Positions 27,919-39,400 of a stretch of 64,000 nt of DNA are shown here, piece after piece. The DNA lies in the NCBI GenBank assembly GCA_963693305.1, contig OY855913.1, positions 20,342,015-20,406,014 on the forward strand, given 5' to 3'. A model generated the notes under the pieces. It searched no databases. It had not been told where the DNA came from and saw only the letters and a list, made by a program, of their open reading frames with translations. Origin of the DNA: Meandrina meandrites (taxonomy: Eukaryota > Cnidaria > Anthozoa > Scleractinia > Meandrinidae). Numbering within the stretch: the stretch's first letter is position 1; each line of letters opens with the position of its first letter. Made by a program: the position numbers and the translations under genes.

Positions 27919-29680
27919 CTAAACGCCTTTGTTTACATTGACATTGAATGTAAATGAGCAATTATGGAAATTGCCAGAAGGGAGAATTGCGCCAGGATTC
28001 AAGCCTGTCGACGACAACAGAAAATTCTCCTCGTGTCGTGCCAACGGCAATCTTTGATCGCTTGATGAGTGTTGTGCTGCAGGAGCTGAAGCCGTGGATA
28101 TGGATGGAACTGCGACAGATGTTTGGGGACTTTCTTCGCCGTTGATGAAGGAGCTGAGGGCTGACGACATTTCTTTGAACTGCTTGAGGGTTGGTCGCTC
28201 ACAGTAACTTTCAATACTTGTGTCACTTTTGTGCCCAGTGATGGCCTTGATTTTTCGCGTTTCGATGTTGTTTGCGGACAAGACTGTGACTGTTGTCGCT
28301 CTCAAGGAGTGGTTTGTCAGATAAGGGACGATTCCAGCTCTTTCTGTCATCTTTCGCAGCATATTTTCCAAGGTGTTGTGCCCGAGTGGTCGCTGCTCGT
28401 ACCAGATGTTGTCGGTTATGGGATTGAACTTCGCGGAGTTGAGATCTTTTGGCCTTTGGAAAAGCGCTTCTGATTTTGGATTTAACTGGCTCAAATACAG
28501 CTTCAGAACTTCAACTGGACATCTCCTTGAAGTGGCCAGAGGAAAGATTTTACCGTCAGAGTGATCTTCCGACCCGTCGAGGCCTCCTGTATGGTTCTTG
28601 CTGGTTAACACAGCTCCTGGCTCGCTCTTGTTTAATTCAAAGAACTCTTCTCCATCAGCCGTTTTTACGACGCGAAGCATCGATTTCTTCAGTAAATCCT
28701 GGTTCTCTCTTCCTCTTTTACCAAAGTAGATGGAGACGAAAAACCAGGCAGATTGAAGTAAAGCGCGAGGATCGCGAGTGTCGGCATCAGTTAACTCTCC
28801 TTGTTCGTACAATTTCTCGATGGTTTCTCCAGTTAGTGGATTTTTGTGAACTGTGCCAGCTATTCTTCCCTCGGAGACGAGTTGCTTAAGGTAAGAACTC
28901 AGTGTTTTGTTGGCCTCACTAAACAAGTAGTTATCGCAAATGGAAAATTTTTTGTTGTGTGGCGGTGACTTTAAATGGCGGTCAAGAGCCGCTCGCAATG
29001 ACAACAAAGTTGTTTTCTTGTACATACATACATACATACATACATACATACATACATACATAACTTTTTGTTAAGGCAGGTCTAGTAGGGCAACCATAAG
29101 GCTGGTGTGGACCTGCCATTTAAATTCAACGGAAACTTGTTAAGAATCCCAACTGGCAGGAGGCTGACCAGTTGGCTATATACAAAGCGTGGAGGAGTTG
29201 AATTCGGGACCACCGAAGACAAATCCATCTAGTGGCAGGGAGGAGGATTTGAACCCGGGACCTCCGGATTACAAGTCCAGCGCCCTAACCACTAGGCCAC
29301 GCTGCCTAGAAACTTCCGTCTTTTCTTCTGACGGAGACGTAGAACTTTGACAAACATTTGTTCATCTCGTTTACTTCCATGCTTTCGAATTCTGTTTTAA
29401 ATTCGCTTTGTTGTTGAAACCATTCTGTAAATAAAGAAAGCGTTGCAAATATTTTGTTACGATTGTTTTGATTACTTGTCGCGAGAGATCGCGAGATAAG
29501 CAACAAGTTTACGGTATAATTTGACAGGTTTATTTAATTAAATCAGCAAAAATTCTAAATCATACCTCTGAAAAGTGTTACACCAAACTTTGTTGCTTCT
29601 TTTGTACTCTTCGGAATAGCATTTTCTTTCATGGTATTTATTTCTTCCTCCGTAATATTTGCGAAACGCGAGGCAGCCAT
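27919..29680 (-). pseudogene. Crypton-type (DUF3504-like) tyrosine recombinase gene, split by a SINE
   Basis: Exon 1 is 29566-29680: ATG at 29678-29680 reads MAASRFANITEEE onward for 38 residues to a donor GAG|GTATGA. Exon 2 starts after TTTACAG at 29424 (EWFQQQSEFKTEFESMEVNE to RRKDGSF) with the phases matching. The frame is then cut by a SINE and a CATA microsatellite (29021-29307) and resumes as YKKTTLLSLRAALDRHLK to a stop at 27919. The C-terminal region has DPRALLQSAWFFVSIYFGKRG and NHSLRATTVTVLSANN...ITGHKSDTSIESY, matching the HxxR...H...Y core of Crypton-derived recombinases related to the domesticated ZMYM, QRICH1 and KCTD1 proteins. Catalytic residues look present. Without the SINE the gene would be intact. 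Confidence 0.75.
29021..29307 (-). mobile_element. tRNA-derived SINE with (TATG)n tail
   Basis: Read on the minus strand, the head GGCAGCGTGGCCTAGTGGTT is an A-box region. GGTTCAAATCC (29245-29255) is a B box, and a five-pair anticodon stem encloses a TGT loop. The body follows, and the tail is about 10 repeats of CATA on the plus strand (29021-29062). A head, body and simple-repeat tail are the SINE layout. It interrupts the recombinase ORF. I found no clear target duplication. Confidence 0.75.
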
Positions 29681-29697
29681 TTTGAAATTTCCCGCCA

Positions 29698-29800
29698 AGC
29701 TATAATCACCTCGCGCGGGGTGATTATAGCGAGATCATGACGCAATCCTCGACCAATCAGAGTGCAAGAATCTCTATAATCACCTAAGCAATTATACTAA
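29698..29800. repeat. Small inverted-repeat element at the 5' break of gene D
   Basis: TATAATCACCTCGCGCGGGGTGATTATA-type palindrome (arms TATAATCACC) at 29700-29728, and a further TATAATCACCT at 29775. RdRP homology of gene D starts just after it (near 29801), so the element may mark the truncation point. Confidence 0.5.
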
Positions 29801-30892
29801 TATGAAGTATTGAAAAAGGTCGGAGCTGCCGATTTGACTTCTGCCAAGTACTTTCTTCGACTGAACGGGAGAGAAGAACTTTTGCGTAAAATTGAAAACG
29901 GAATAACGAGTGATACTCAGGGAAAGATCTCCGAGATAAAAAAGAACGAAATCGAGAGCATGAAAAATGGCACCATAGGTGAACTCAGGGTACTTGTAAG
30001 CAGGTCAAGGGAAGTCTTTGGAATTGAGGATCCTTACAAAGACCAAGATAAGGCACTTAAGTCAGATGAATGCGTTTTTATTCCTTGCTTGGACTGTTTG
30101 AAGGATCAAGAAAAAGAACTGTTTGAGTTTGCAGAACAGGTCCTTGTAATTCCACAACCGTGCTACAGGCCCACAGATATCCAAGTGCTCAAGCTGGTGC
30201 GCGACAAAAGACAGTACGAAAACCTCAAAGATTGCATTGTTTTATCGTCGCAACCAGAAGCACAAGTCAGTGTTACCAGCAAGTATTTTGTTTGCTGGGA
30301 TAGCAGTCTCATGCCGCAGAGAACGGATTCCTATCTCGACCTCATTGCCAACGTTTTGCCTGGGCTTTGTTGTCAGATTTGGAAAAAACCTGCCCTTCCC
30401 AGCCTTCCTTGCTCAAGAGAAAAAACAGCGACAAGTCACAGTTTGGAAGGCTTTGAAGAAATGAGAACAAGTCAGAGAGATCGAAAGGTCACCAGCAACG
30501 AAAATGGCTCATTTCAGGACGAGCTTAAGGAGTATTTCGCCACCTTCAAGAGCAACGATGGTCTAGTTTTTCGTGCAAAGGCACTCTTCGAGAAGTTTGC
30601 TGCTCTGCGTGGTCCGTCATGCTCCGAATGTAAAAAACTCGGGGGGTACCTGTCGCCGAGTTTTGACTGGCATGCTAAGAGGCGCGAAGTTGAAAACTAT
30701 CTTGCAAGGCTCGATGAAAAATATGACAAGATCAGCCCTGACCGAGAATGTACCCAAGATTCTCCAGGTGCTACTCAATCTTCTACTCCACAGCCAGTGT
30801 GGAGAGAAATGGCCGAAATTTTGCTTGAATTTATTGCGCAGAACAGTCAGCCAAGTGATAGATCGCGTCGTGTAAAGGGCACTAAGAAATGA
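29801..30892 (+). pseudogene. RdRP-like gene D, 5'-truncated
   Basis: Homology to gene C starts abruptly at TATGAAGTATTGAAAAAGG (C residues YEVLEKVG, about 283) and then stays collinear to the end. The first 280 or so residues, including the FLG.S.SQ and GFMSPEL motifs, are absent. There is no clear start codon; TTG at 29810 is not convincing. Landmarks are YFLRLNGREEL, REVFGIEDPYK, DIQVLKLVRDKRQYENLKD, SKYFVCWDSSLMP and the C-terminal SCSECKKLGGYLSPSFDW. The catalytic DbDGD position reads VSVTS, with all three Asp lost. The frame has remained open, so loss is recent or the fragment is spliced to an unknown upstream exon. The 3' flank is also shared with gene C. Confidence 0.75.
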
Positions 30893-31027
30893 ATCAGTTT
30901 CTTCAATATCCTTGAACAGTAATGATAAACCATTATGTGGCATTTAAGTGATATTTAGAGTGACTTCCAGCTCGTTTCGCCCATATAAACTGCTAGTAAT
31001 TAATTTTACGGGTCGTTTACTGCCTTT

Positions 31028-31340
31028 CCCACATTATACCAAGCTTGTTCGGTCAAGATGAAAGGACAATTTGGCCTCGTTCTTTCTTGCGTTTTTATTG
31101 ACCTCAATTTCGTCTTGCCATAAAAACACAAAAAGGAACGAGGCCAATGTCCAGCCATCTTGACCAAACAAGCTTGATCAATAAAAGATTTATTATATGG
31201 CCAGAAGATAACTTTTTCTTGCGGGACCGACACGGGAAATCCCGAGCGGGCAAGATTGGCCCATCTTGCCCGCTCAGGTAGCTAATCAGAACACAGGATT
31301 CGCATCATCTCTCCCGCTTGCGGATTCAGCCATATAATAA
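31028..31340. mobile_element. Probable inverted-repeat insertion specific to unit D
   Basis: Sequence absent from the matching position after gene C (about 45555). It contains internal inverted stretches (GAACGAGGCCAAT with its complement; CCGAGCGGGCAAGATGG with GCCCATCTTGCCCGCTC). Related sequence occurs near 56940-57070 and 58700-58930. Exact ends and target duplication are not resolved. Confidence 0.5.
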
Positions 31341-31954
31341 TTGTTCTTAAAGTACCAAACAAAGGGTCAAATCAATATCCCTAGCCTTAAATTAAAAACA
31401 AAACCAAAACTTAAAAACAAAATTGGCAAAAACGAAACAAAACAAACAAACAGAAAAAGCAGTAGAGGTAGTGTTGGCGACAAATGAAAATAGAGGTTTT
31501 AAAGTTAAAGAAGTAGTGGAATATTGTTTGTCACTAGCTGAGATTTCAAATAAGTTCGCTTTGCGTACATGTGAGCACTGTTTTGGAGATTTTAATTGGT
31601 TTTAATAGCAGTGGATTTCGAAATGAATCTCTTGTAAAGAAAGAAGACATTTATTATGTTTTATGTGACACGAGTTTAAAATTATCAAAGCTTTTACTAG
31701 CAGTAATCTTAGCTTAACAGTGCGTCAGCATTTTCAATTTTGTTCAGATGTTCTATCAGTTTAGTACCACAGTTATTTTATCAATATGTATCCAGTAAAA
31801 AAAATCGACACTGAAAATGGAGATAGTGAGTTTGGAAGAAAGTTGATGTACTTTTTCTGTTTCCCAAACTTAGCGACAGTAATCTATTTGTTTAATTTAC
31901 AGACAAGAAAACTGACATCACATCATAGCTGTGTTTACATAGTCACATGCGAAA

Positions 31955-32210
31955 CACCTAGTCATTCAATCAGAATGCTCGTGCTACCCATCCATTTAGA
32001 TTGCTCATTGTTATAACCAAAACCTAGCTATCCAATCAGATTGCTCATCATATAGCCAAAACCTAGCCATCCAATCAGATTGCTTATTATATTGCCAAAA
32101 CTTAGCCATCCAATTAGATTCCTCACTATATAGCCAAACCTAGCCATCTAATCAGAGCTCTCGTTATATGGCTAAAACACCTCATCATTTAACCAGAGTG
32201 CATCATTTTA
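31955..32210 (+). repeat. CCAAT-containing tandem repeat, about 44-bp units
   Basis: Four to five imperfect units contain CCTAGCCATCCAATCAGATT followed by GCTCATTATATAGCCAAAA. A shorter, three-unit version is kept after gene C (46080-46220). CCAATCA is an NF-Y type box, but no promoter role is shown. Confidence 0.7.
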
Positions 32211-32624
32211 GCTTTTATAATCATTGTAAGTTTACTTTTAATTGTAATTTTAGCTATTAGCGTTTTTAATCTTGTCATGCGCATTTGAACATTTTACGAA
32301 ATTTATGCATTATAAAAGTTATTATTATTAGTATTAGTATTATTAGTATAATTATAACCGTGGTCTTTTTCTTAACTAAATTGTATTCTGGTAAATGGAT
32401 TTTTCCCGATAACTTGTCTAGTGTTATTTAGTGGTAAACGTTGTCTTGAAAGGGTCTGCTGTCGGTGGCTATTTGTTTGTAAGCTGTCAACAATTGACCC
32501 GAAGTTCTCGGGACTACCCCTACTCAAACGTTCACTTCTGGACGAACTTGATTATATAAAAAGTATGTATCACTAGAGTCAGCAGTTATATTTTGTTTGT
32601 TTACCAGTAAATTGTATTTTACAG

Positions 32625-32726
32625 TAGCCTGTGTACAGCCGTCTCGCTTCCCTAAAAAAAAATCGGGGAAGGGACGTCGCTCCTTTCCCAATTTTTTTGA
32701 GGGGAGGGGCGGCTGTACACAGGCTA
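32625..32726. mobile_element. Mutator-like MITE, 102 bp
   Basis: Inverted ends TAGCCTGTGTACAGCCG and complement; perfect 9-bp direct repeats ATTTTACAG at 32616-32624 and 32727-32735. The 9-bp duplication suggests a Mutator-like superfamily. A relative with the same TAGCCTG end is at 51244-51316. Confidence 0.8.
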
Positions 32727-34270
32727 ATTTTACAGTTTGATGTGCAGTTATAGCCTTAAGAGAGGGCTTTAGACACAGTCTGTGTATTTCGAGTTTTAAG
32801 ATTAAACTGGCGCTTGAAACCGATAGGCTGGCACAATATTCTATCAGTGTACACGTTTTTACTTGATTTTTTCAAAGTTACAATCAACAAATGTATGTTA
32901 TTATAGTTCTTTGACCAAGAATAGTACGTATTGGTCTATAAATTTCTCTTGTTAGCGTGTTGCGAGCAGCTCTCGTTCGTTCGCATTCACTCCGACTCAC
33001 AGACTCAATCCGAAATCGAGATTTGTCAGACACAAATCACACTTTACACGAGGGGTTTGAAAGACTCAGGCCACCACCAAGATACTAAGTTCGCAGCTGC
33101 GATAAGTTCAAAAAGAGTTAAAGAAGGAAAGTTTTTGAAAGATACCGCGAGCATTGAAACTCGCAGAGAAGTGAGAAAGTTTTCACTCGAGAAATACATG
33201 TACAACTAGCAAGCTGTCGATCCAGTGCTTTCGGCTTTTAGGCGGAACATCATAACTTAAAAAAACTCAAGTGGAAGAAATAAAAGATAAAAGACTCGAT
33301 AAGTCTTTAGGCATTTAAATAAAATTTGTAACTGAGACTTGTCAAGAAGGCCGAAAGAGAATTCAAAGAGTTCTTGAGATAATCAAAACTCATGGCAGGC
33401 GTTTACATTGACAGAGGTGAGAAATTTTTTGGCATCCGTTTCGAGCGCAGCTGTCAAGTTGGTCATTGCTGCTTGAGTTCCCAGCCTTAATAAATTATAA
33501 TATTGAAACAAAAAATCTAAAAACAGCTGCTTTCAATTGGTAGTTTTAAAACGTTTCGCTATTACCAAAGTTTATCCTCGCTACGGTCACTCATTACAGC
33601 AAAAAAAAAAAAAGAAAAAAATAAACTCAGGACGTTGGGAACGCGTTCGTGTAATTAAATTTACGTGATTATTACATGTAATCCTTCAGAATTTTTGCAT
33701 AATTTATCTTTGTTTTACTTATCTAGTTGGCTTCAACAATTGATACTGAAAGTTTGTTTTAAATGGCACGTCCTCGTCCCATGATCTTGAAAAAGAGCAG
33801 GCCAGAAACAAGTGATGCTTTGTGAGTAGAACACGAGAAATATTATCGCAAGACTGTTCCAAACAAAAACCTGATTTTCAATCAATTAAGAAAATAGAAT
33901 AGCCAAATTATCAAGCGAATATTTGACTGTAGTAACGGATACGTTGAAAAAAAGGATAACAGCGGGGGCAGCTGTAATGTTAACTATCCCTAGTTATAAT
34001 TGTTTGATTAAGTAGAACTCAAAAGACTTTTTTTACTATTAAACTTCCTGGTCTTATCCTTCATTAAAGGGGGTAGACGAAAAGCACGATCGGTCGTTTA
34101 ACTTGCTGGGAGCGCACCAGAGTTATTTTCCTATTTTTATTCGCTTACACCGAATGCAATTCGGCCATGCAAAGATCTCCAATCTGAGTTCGGTTTACGA
34201 ATTTCCTTGAATTTTGTCACGATCAAGTGATGGCAAGACTGGAATGAAACCAGCTGCTTCAAAATCGGCG
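32727..34270. other. Intergenic within unit D flank
   Basis: AT-rich, with an open 92-codon frame at 32931-33209 that has no recognisable family and no match to the C-unit copy. I do not support it as a gene. Confidence 0.3.
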
Positions 34271-34448
34271 GGGCGTGAGACCGAGAAACCATATTCTCAC
34301 GGCTTGCAAAGCACTCAATGAATGTGTTGACCAGGACAAATTTGCAACAATTTTAAAACATTTCCTTTTTAAAATTCAGCCAAGCAACACGGGAAAACTC
34401 CCCGTTAATAAGAAAACTAAATTGGTAAATTTCAGTTTACGCTGTTCC

Positions 34449-34580
34449 ATTATTGTTTACGGAAGTTTCGGCAATGGTGTCTTCTTCATGGTACAAAACT
34501 AAACCGTTAAAACGTTTCACGGTTTGGGTTTGTACCCTGAAGAAAACACCATTGCCGAAAACGTCCATAAACAATAATAG
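34449..34580. repeat. Hairpin repeat, copy in unit D
   Basis: ATTATTGTTTACGGAAGTTT is mirrored by AAACGTCCATAAACAATAAT, with arms containing CGGCAATGGTGTCTTCTTCA and its near complement. The same hairpin is at 46847-46965 in unit C, so it was present before the units duplicated. Confidence 0.7.
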
Positions 34581-34680
34581 GACGAACAGTTGGTATCTAC
34601 GCTTCGCAGGTATTTTCAATCTTTATCACTGGAAACTGCAACCCCATCTCCTTACCTAACAACAACAACGACGACGACTA

Positions 34681-35470
34681 GTTGGAGCAGAGTTCAATGT
34701 CAAAAGAGGTGAAAAGAAAGAAAGATATAATAGTAAGAGCATTGATTCTAAAATATGCTAAACGCGCTGTAAAATATGTTTTGAAAATCTACCATGCTGC
34801 GAGCAAAAGAAAACAGAATCTTAAAATTTTTCGACTTTTTTGCAGCGGTCATCGCAGAGCGCACGCGTTATGTTACCAGGAAGCACGACAGTAACATGTA
34901 TTCAATTGTGCTACTTTGTTATGCACGAAAAAGTAACATGCAACATGGAACGTTGAATGAAAATAGACGTAGAGGGACTCAAATAGGTGCAGTGTGTTTG
35001 GGTATCGGTAAATTTTTTCTTGGTCGCCGCCAAAAAAAGTGTCGTCGCCAAGAAAAGTGTCTCTCCTTCTGCTTGTGGTTAGGCGAACTTGTATTGGCAT
35101 CTTGCTCTGCCCAACGGCTAATTAAATATCCCTCTTCCGACGACGACCAAGTTTTCTTGCTTCCTTTGGAGCTTTCGCTCATTTTTGGTGACTTTTTTGA
35201 AGGCGTAATGCAGGCGACCTCCGCCATGTTTACAAAAAAACACCCTTTGGGGTACGTCAAAGTAGGTTTTTGTCATCGAACGGAGAAATCTCCGGTAAAT
35301 CGCGTCTAAATTCGAGCAAGTTCGAAATAGCGACGATCGCGTGCGAGTCGCCATGAAATCGCTGCTAGTTTACACGCGTGATTTGGAATCGCCGCAGTAA
35401 ACTCGCCGTAAATATCGCCGCAAAACTTGCTACAAAAATCGCCAGTGTAAACGGGCCTTTATATAGTTAT
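34681..35470. other. Intergenic with a probable MITE end near 35280-35460
   Basis: The stretch near 35290-35460 is rich in AATCGC and GTTTACACG-type motifs and ends GCCAGTGTAAACGGGCCTTT, which resembles common cnidarian inverted-repeat elements; its other end was not located with confidence. No gene is seen. Confidence 0.3.
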
Positions 35471-36180
35471 GCTTGTTTACAGAAGTCATAATTTTTTATG
35501 ATGCTTTCGAAGTTGAAATTCTCGAAAATGAAAAAAAGTTTCGCATTAGAAGTAATGTTAGACTTTGTTTACTTCTTCTCTTGGACAAGCTCCTCCCCCA
35601 TTGGTGACATTGTTATCGTTTGTTTTGAATGTTAACGAAAAATTCCACCATACACTGGAAGCTACAAATTAAGCGCACCCATGTTGGTTTGTTAGAATTC
35701 ATCCAATTGCAAAGAACTTCCCAAGTAAATGAATTAAGTAGAGTCTAAATAATTGCACATTGCATCAGCATTGCCTCTCTGTCGCGACACACTGACAGCT
35801 GAACTCATTACATATGTTATCAGTAACCTCTATTTCCTAGAAATTTACTAATGTTTTCTGGGAATTCAGACTGCGACACTGTTTTGCAGGAGTCTTTAAT
35901 CACGGGATTCAAAGGTTTTTTCGCAATCAAATCCATAATACCATTCCAACAACGGTAACAGCAATCCAAAAGGGCAGCATAAAATTATGAAAAAAAAAAA
36001 CCTACTTGTTCAAGAAAATGTCTGAAATCTAATCCGGGGAATCCCCTAGTTTCAGTTTCTGTTCAGACGTTGTATATCAAATAAATTGACAGATTCTTGG
36101 GCGCTGTACGCAAAAGCAGCAACCACGACAAACAGTACAGTGCTCTGTCGGCCTTCCGTGGTGTTTTTTAGCCCAAAGCT
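35471..36180 (+). repeat. Conserved 5' block of RdRP unit C, left part
   Basis: It matches 4440-5640 (minus the MITE) and 48340-48985. It includes the kB/ISRE module at 36036-36059 and breaks at 36180, where the 1245-bp array is inserted; the block continues at 41428. Confidence 0.75.
36036..36059 (+). promoter_or_regulatory. Composite NF-kB/ISRE module of RdRP unit C
   Basis: GGGGAATCCCC (36036-36046; the same palindrome with the central base complemented), one T, then AGTTTCAGTTTC (36048-36059). It is the module nearest upstream of intact gene C, with the donor at 41494/41495 downstream of the array. The spacing from module to donor in unit A is about 200 bases; here it is 5.4 kb because of the array. 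Confidence 0.65.
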
Positions 36181-36181
36181 A

Positions 36182-36446
36182 CAACCAGTTTCAAAAAGGG
36201 TTGAGACACTCTTGGTCAAGAATTCCATTTACGATATTTTCATATTGGTACCTTGCATCGCCCCCTTTCCCCCTGATCAATGTTGTCCGAATTTCAGGAT
36301 TATATTTAAACTTTTAGGCAGCAACTTTGAAATGGGGAGGGGGGTTCAGAATAAGATTTACCTGTTCATTTTTGAAGCGAGGGCATATCTTTGAAAGACG
36401 AATACAATTTTAGGGTGAGTGTCTCAACAATTTTGAAACTGGTTGT
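36182..36446. mobile_element. Mariner-type MITE, first of five copies bounding the array units
   Basis: The ends are CAACCAGTTTCAAAA and its complement, with longer imperfect arms GTTGAGACAC. At the outer edges of the array it is flanked by TA (AAGC-TA and TA-GCTTT). The other copies start at 37427, 38672, 39917 and 41162. The empty site AAAGCTAGCTTTAAC is kept in the unit A block (near 5640) and, with a substitution, near 24198 and 48968. A TA duplication fits the Tc1/mariner group. Confidence 0.85.
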
Positions 36447-39400
36447 CTGAGTGCATTAACCCTTTTTAGCTGTTGCCATGACTTTATGATGAGAATGAAT
36501 TTTGCAGTATTTTATCCTTTCAATGCGACCTTTTCAAAAAGCAGTATTTCATTTATCTAAGTTTGCGCGTTTAAAAATGGCACAGTAAAAACGGTGAGTT
36601 TTTGCACTTCCGGTTTTGACATAATTTGCACTAAAATTGTTCGGAAAAGGGTGCGCGTTCAACAATATGCGCAAGGTTCTCGATAGTGCAATGAACAAAG
36701 CGTTATGTCCTTTGATCTCCTTGTGGTGATGCTAACCAGTAATTCTACACGGTAAATTGGCGTGACAAAGTTATATTTTCATGAGCAGTTGATGTAGAAG
36801 ACGAACACAGGCTCCACACATAAGCGTTTATCACGCTGCTCAGAGATCTGAGCTCAGCAGAGGAAGTTAGAATCGCACACAGAAAAACGGAAAACACAGT
36901 TTTATCCCGCTGCCCTTAATGCAATGGTTTATACTTTACAACCAAACTCCTTGCGTGCTTGAAACCTGAGATCCGACGATCTACACGGTCTACACGGTCT
37001 ACATCAGATAGAAATAGAATATTATGATAATCTTTTACACAACACGCTGTAGACCGTCGTATACATGTAGACCGTGACAAATTCTTTCTATTTGCCATAG
37101 ATATCTTATTAGCTATGTATTTTAATGTTAAATAGCAAGCTGAAGACTACTGGATAGCTTCAGCTAGTTAATATTTTATTTTAGATTTAAAAAAAGAGCA
37201 TATACTAGTCTTGCGTAATGATTTCCGAGCCTGTGACGTCACAGCACGCGTGTCAAAAAATACGACATGCAAAGATCTGTTCCTAATTTTCAAATGCTCT
37301 ATGGTAAAGCTTCTTTTCAACATTAAACACTTCCTATAAATTTATTTTGCTTGTTCAAGTGCGTATTTTCAATAAGCAAGGTCCTTGTCTGTAGAATTGG
37401 AACAAATTTAAATTGATATTTTCAGACAACCAGTTTCAAAAAGGGTTGAGACACTCTTGGTCAAGAATTCCATTTACGATATTTTCATATTGGTACCTTG
37501 CATCGCCCCCTTTCCCCCTGATCAATGTTGTCCGAATTTCAGGATTATATTTAAACTTTTAGGCAGCAACTTTGAAATGGGGAGGGGGGTTCAGAATAAG
37601 ATTTACCTGTTCATTTTTGAAGCGAGGGCATATCTTTGAAAGACGAATACAATTTTAGGGTGAGTGTCTCAACAATTTTGAAACTGGTTGTCTGAGTGCA
37701 TTAACCCTTTTTAGCTGTTGCCATGACTTTATGATGAGAATGAATTTTGCAGTATTTTATCCTTTCAATGCGACCTTTTCAAAAAGCAGTATTTCATTTA
37801 TCTAAGTTTGCGCGTTTAAAAATGGCACAGTAAAAACGGTGAGTTTTTGCACTTCCGGTTTTGACATAATTTGCACTAAAATTGTTCGGAAAAGGGTGCG
37901 CGTTCAACAATATGCGCAAGGTTCTCGATAGTGCAATGAACAAAGCGTTATGTCCTTTGATCTCCTTGTGGTGATGCTAACCAGTAATTCTACACGGTAA
38001 ATTGGCGTGACAAAGTTATATTTTCATGAGCAGTTGATGTAGAAGACGAACACAGGCTCCACACATAAGCGTTTATCACGCTGCTCAGAGATCTGAGCTC
38101 AGCAGAGGAAGTTAGAATCGCACACAGAAAAACGGAAAACACAGTTTTATCCCGCTGCCCTTAATGCAATGGTTTATACTTTACAACCAAACTCCTTGCG
38201 TGCTTGAAACCTGAGATCCGACGATCTACACGGTCTACACGGTCTACATCAGATAGAAATAGAATATTATGATAATCTTTTACACAACACGCTGTAGACC
38301 GTCGTATACATGTAGACCGTGACAAATTCTTTCTATTTGCCATAGATATCTTATTAGCTATGTATTTTAATGTTAAATAGCAAGCTGAAGACTACTGGAT
38401 AGCTTCAGCTAGTTAATATTTTATTTTAGATTTAAAAAAAGAGCATATACTAGTCTTGCGTAATGATTTCCGAGCCTGTGACGTCACAGCACGCGTGTCA
38501 AAAAATACGACATGCAAAGATCTGTTCCTAATTTTCAAATGCTCTATGGTAAAGCTTCTTTTCAACATTAAACACTTCCTATAAATTTATTTTGCTTGTT
38601 CAAGTGCGTATTTTCAATAAGCAAGGTCCTTGTCTGTAGAATTGGAACAAATTTAAATTGATATTTTCAGACAACCAGTTTCAAAAAGGGTTGAGACACT
38701 CTTGGTCAAGAATTCCATTTACGATATTTTCATATTGGTACCTTGCATCGCCCCCTTTCCCCCTGATCAATGTTGTCCGAATTTCAGGATTATATTTAAA
38801 CTTTTAGGCAGCAACTTTGAAATGGGGAGGGGGGTTCAGAATAAGATTTACCTGTTTATTTTTGAAGCGAGGGCATATCTTTGAAAGACGAATACAATTT
38901 TAGGGTGAGTGTCTCAACAATTTTGAAACTGGTTGTCTGAGTGCATTAACCCTTTTTAGCTGTTGCCATGACTTTATGATGAGAATGAATTTTGCAGTAT
39001 TTTATCCTTTCAATGCGACCTTTTCAAAAAGCAGTATTTCATTTATCTAAGTTTGCGCGTTTAAAAATGGCACAGTAAAAACGGTGAGTTTTTGCACTTC
39101 CGGTTTTGACATAATTTGCACTAAAATTGTTCGGAAAAGGGTGCGCGTTCAACAATATGCGCAAGGTTCTCGATAGTGCAATGAACAAAGCGTTATGTCC
39201 TTTGATCTCCTTGTGGTGATGCTAACCAGTAATTCTACACGGTAAATTGGCGTGACAAAGTTATATTTTCATGAGCAGTTGATGTAGAAGACGAACACAG
39301 GCTCCACACATAAGCGTTTATCACGCTGCTCAGAGATCTGAGCTCAGCAGAGGAAGTTAGAATCGCACACAGAAAAACGGAAAACACAGTTTTATCCCGC

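Larger units (their letters stand above)
30893..34680 (+). repeat. 3' flank of RdRP D, duplicated after RdRP C
   Basis: It is collinear with 45415-47070. Shared anchors are TATTATGTGGNATTT...AGTGATATTTA, TTTTACGGGT near 31005 and 45528, TTGGTTTTAATAG near 31596 and 45918, CTTGTCTA near 32413 and 46290, GGGGCGTGAGACCGAGAAAC near 34270 and 46686, and the hairpin near 34450 and 46847. Insertions specific to this copy lie at 31028-31340 and 32625-32726. No protein gene is recognised in it. It supports tandem segmental duplication of whole units. Confidence 0.75.

Noticed and set aside
29236..29307. A tRNA-Thr(TGT)-like sequence on the minus strand
   Set aside because: It has good A and B boxes and an anticodon stem, but the acceptor stem has a mismatch and it is followed by a body and CATA tail inside a broken ORF. 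A SINE head explains it better than a functional tRNA gene.
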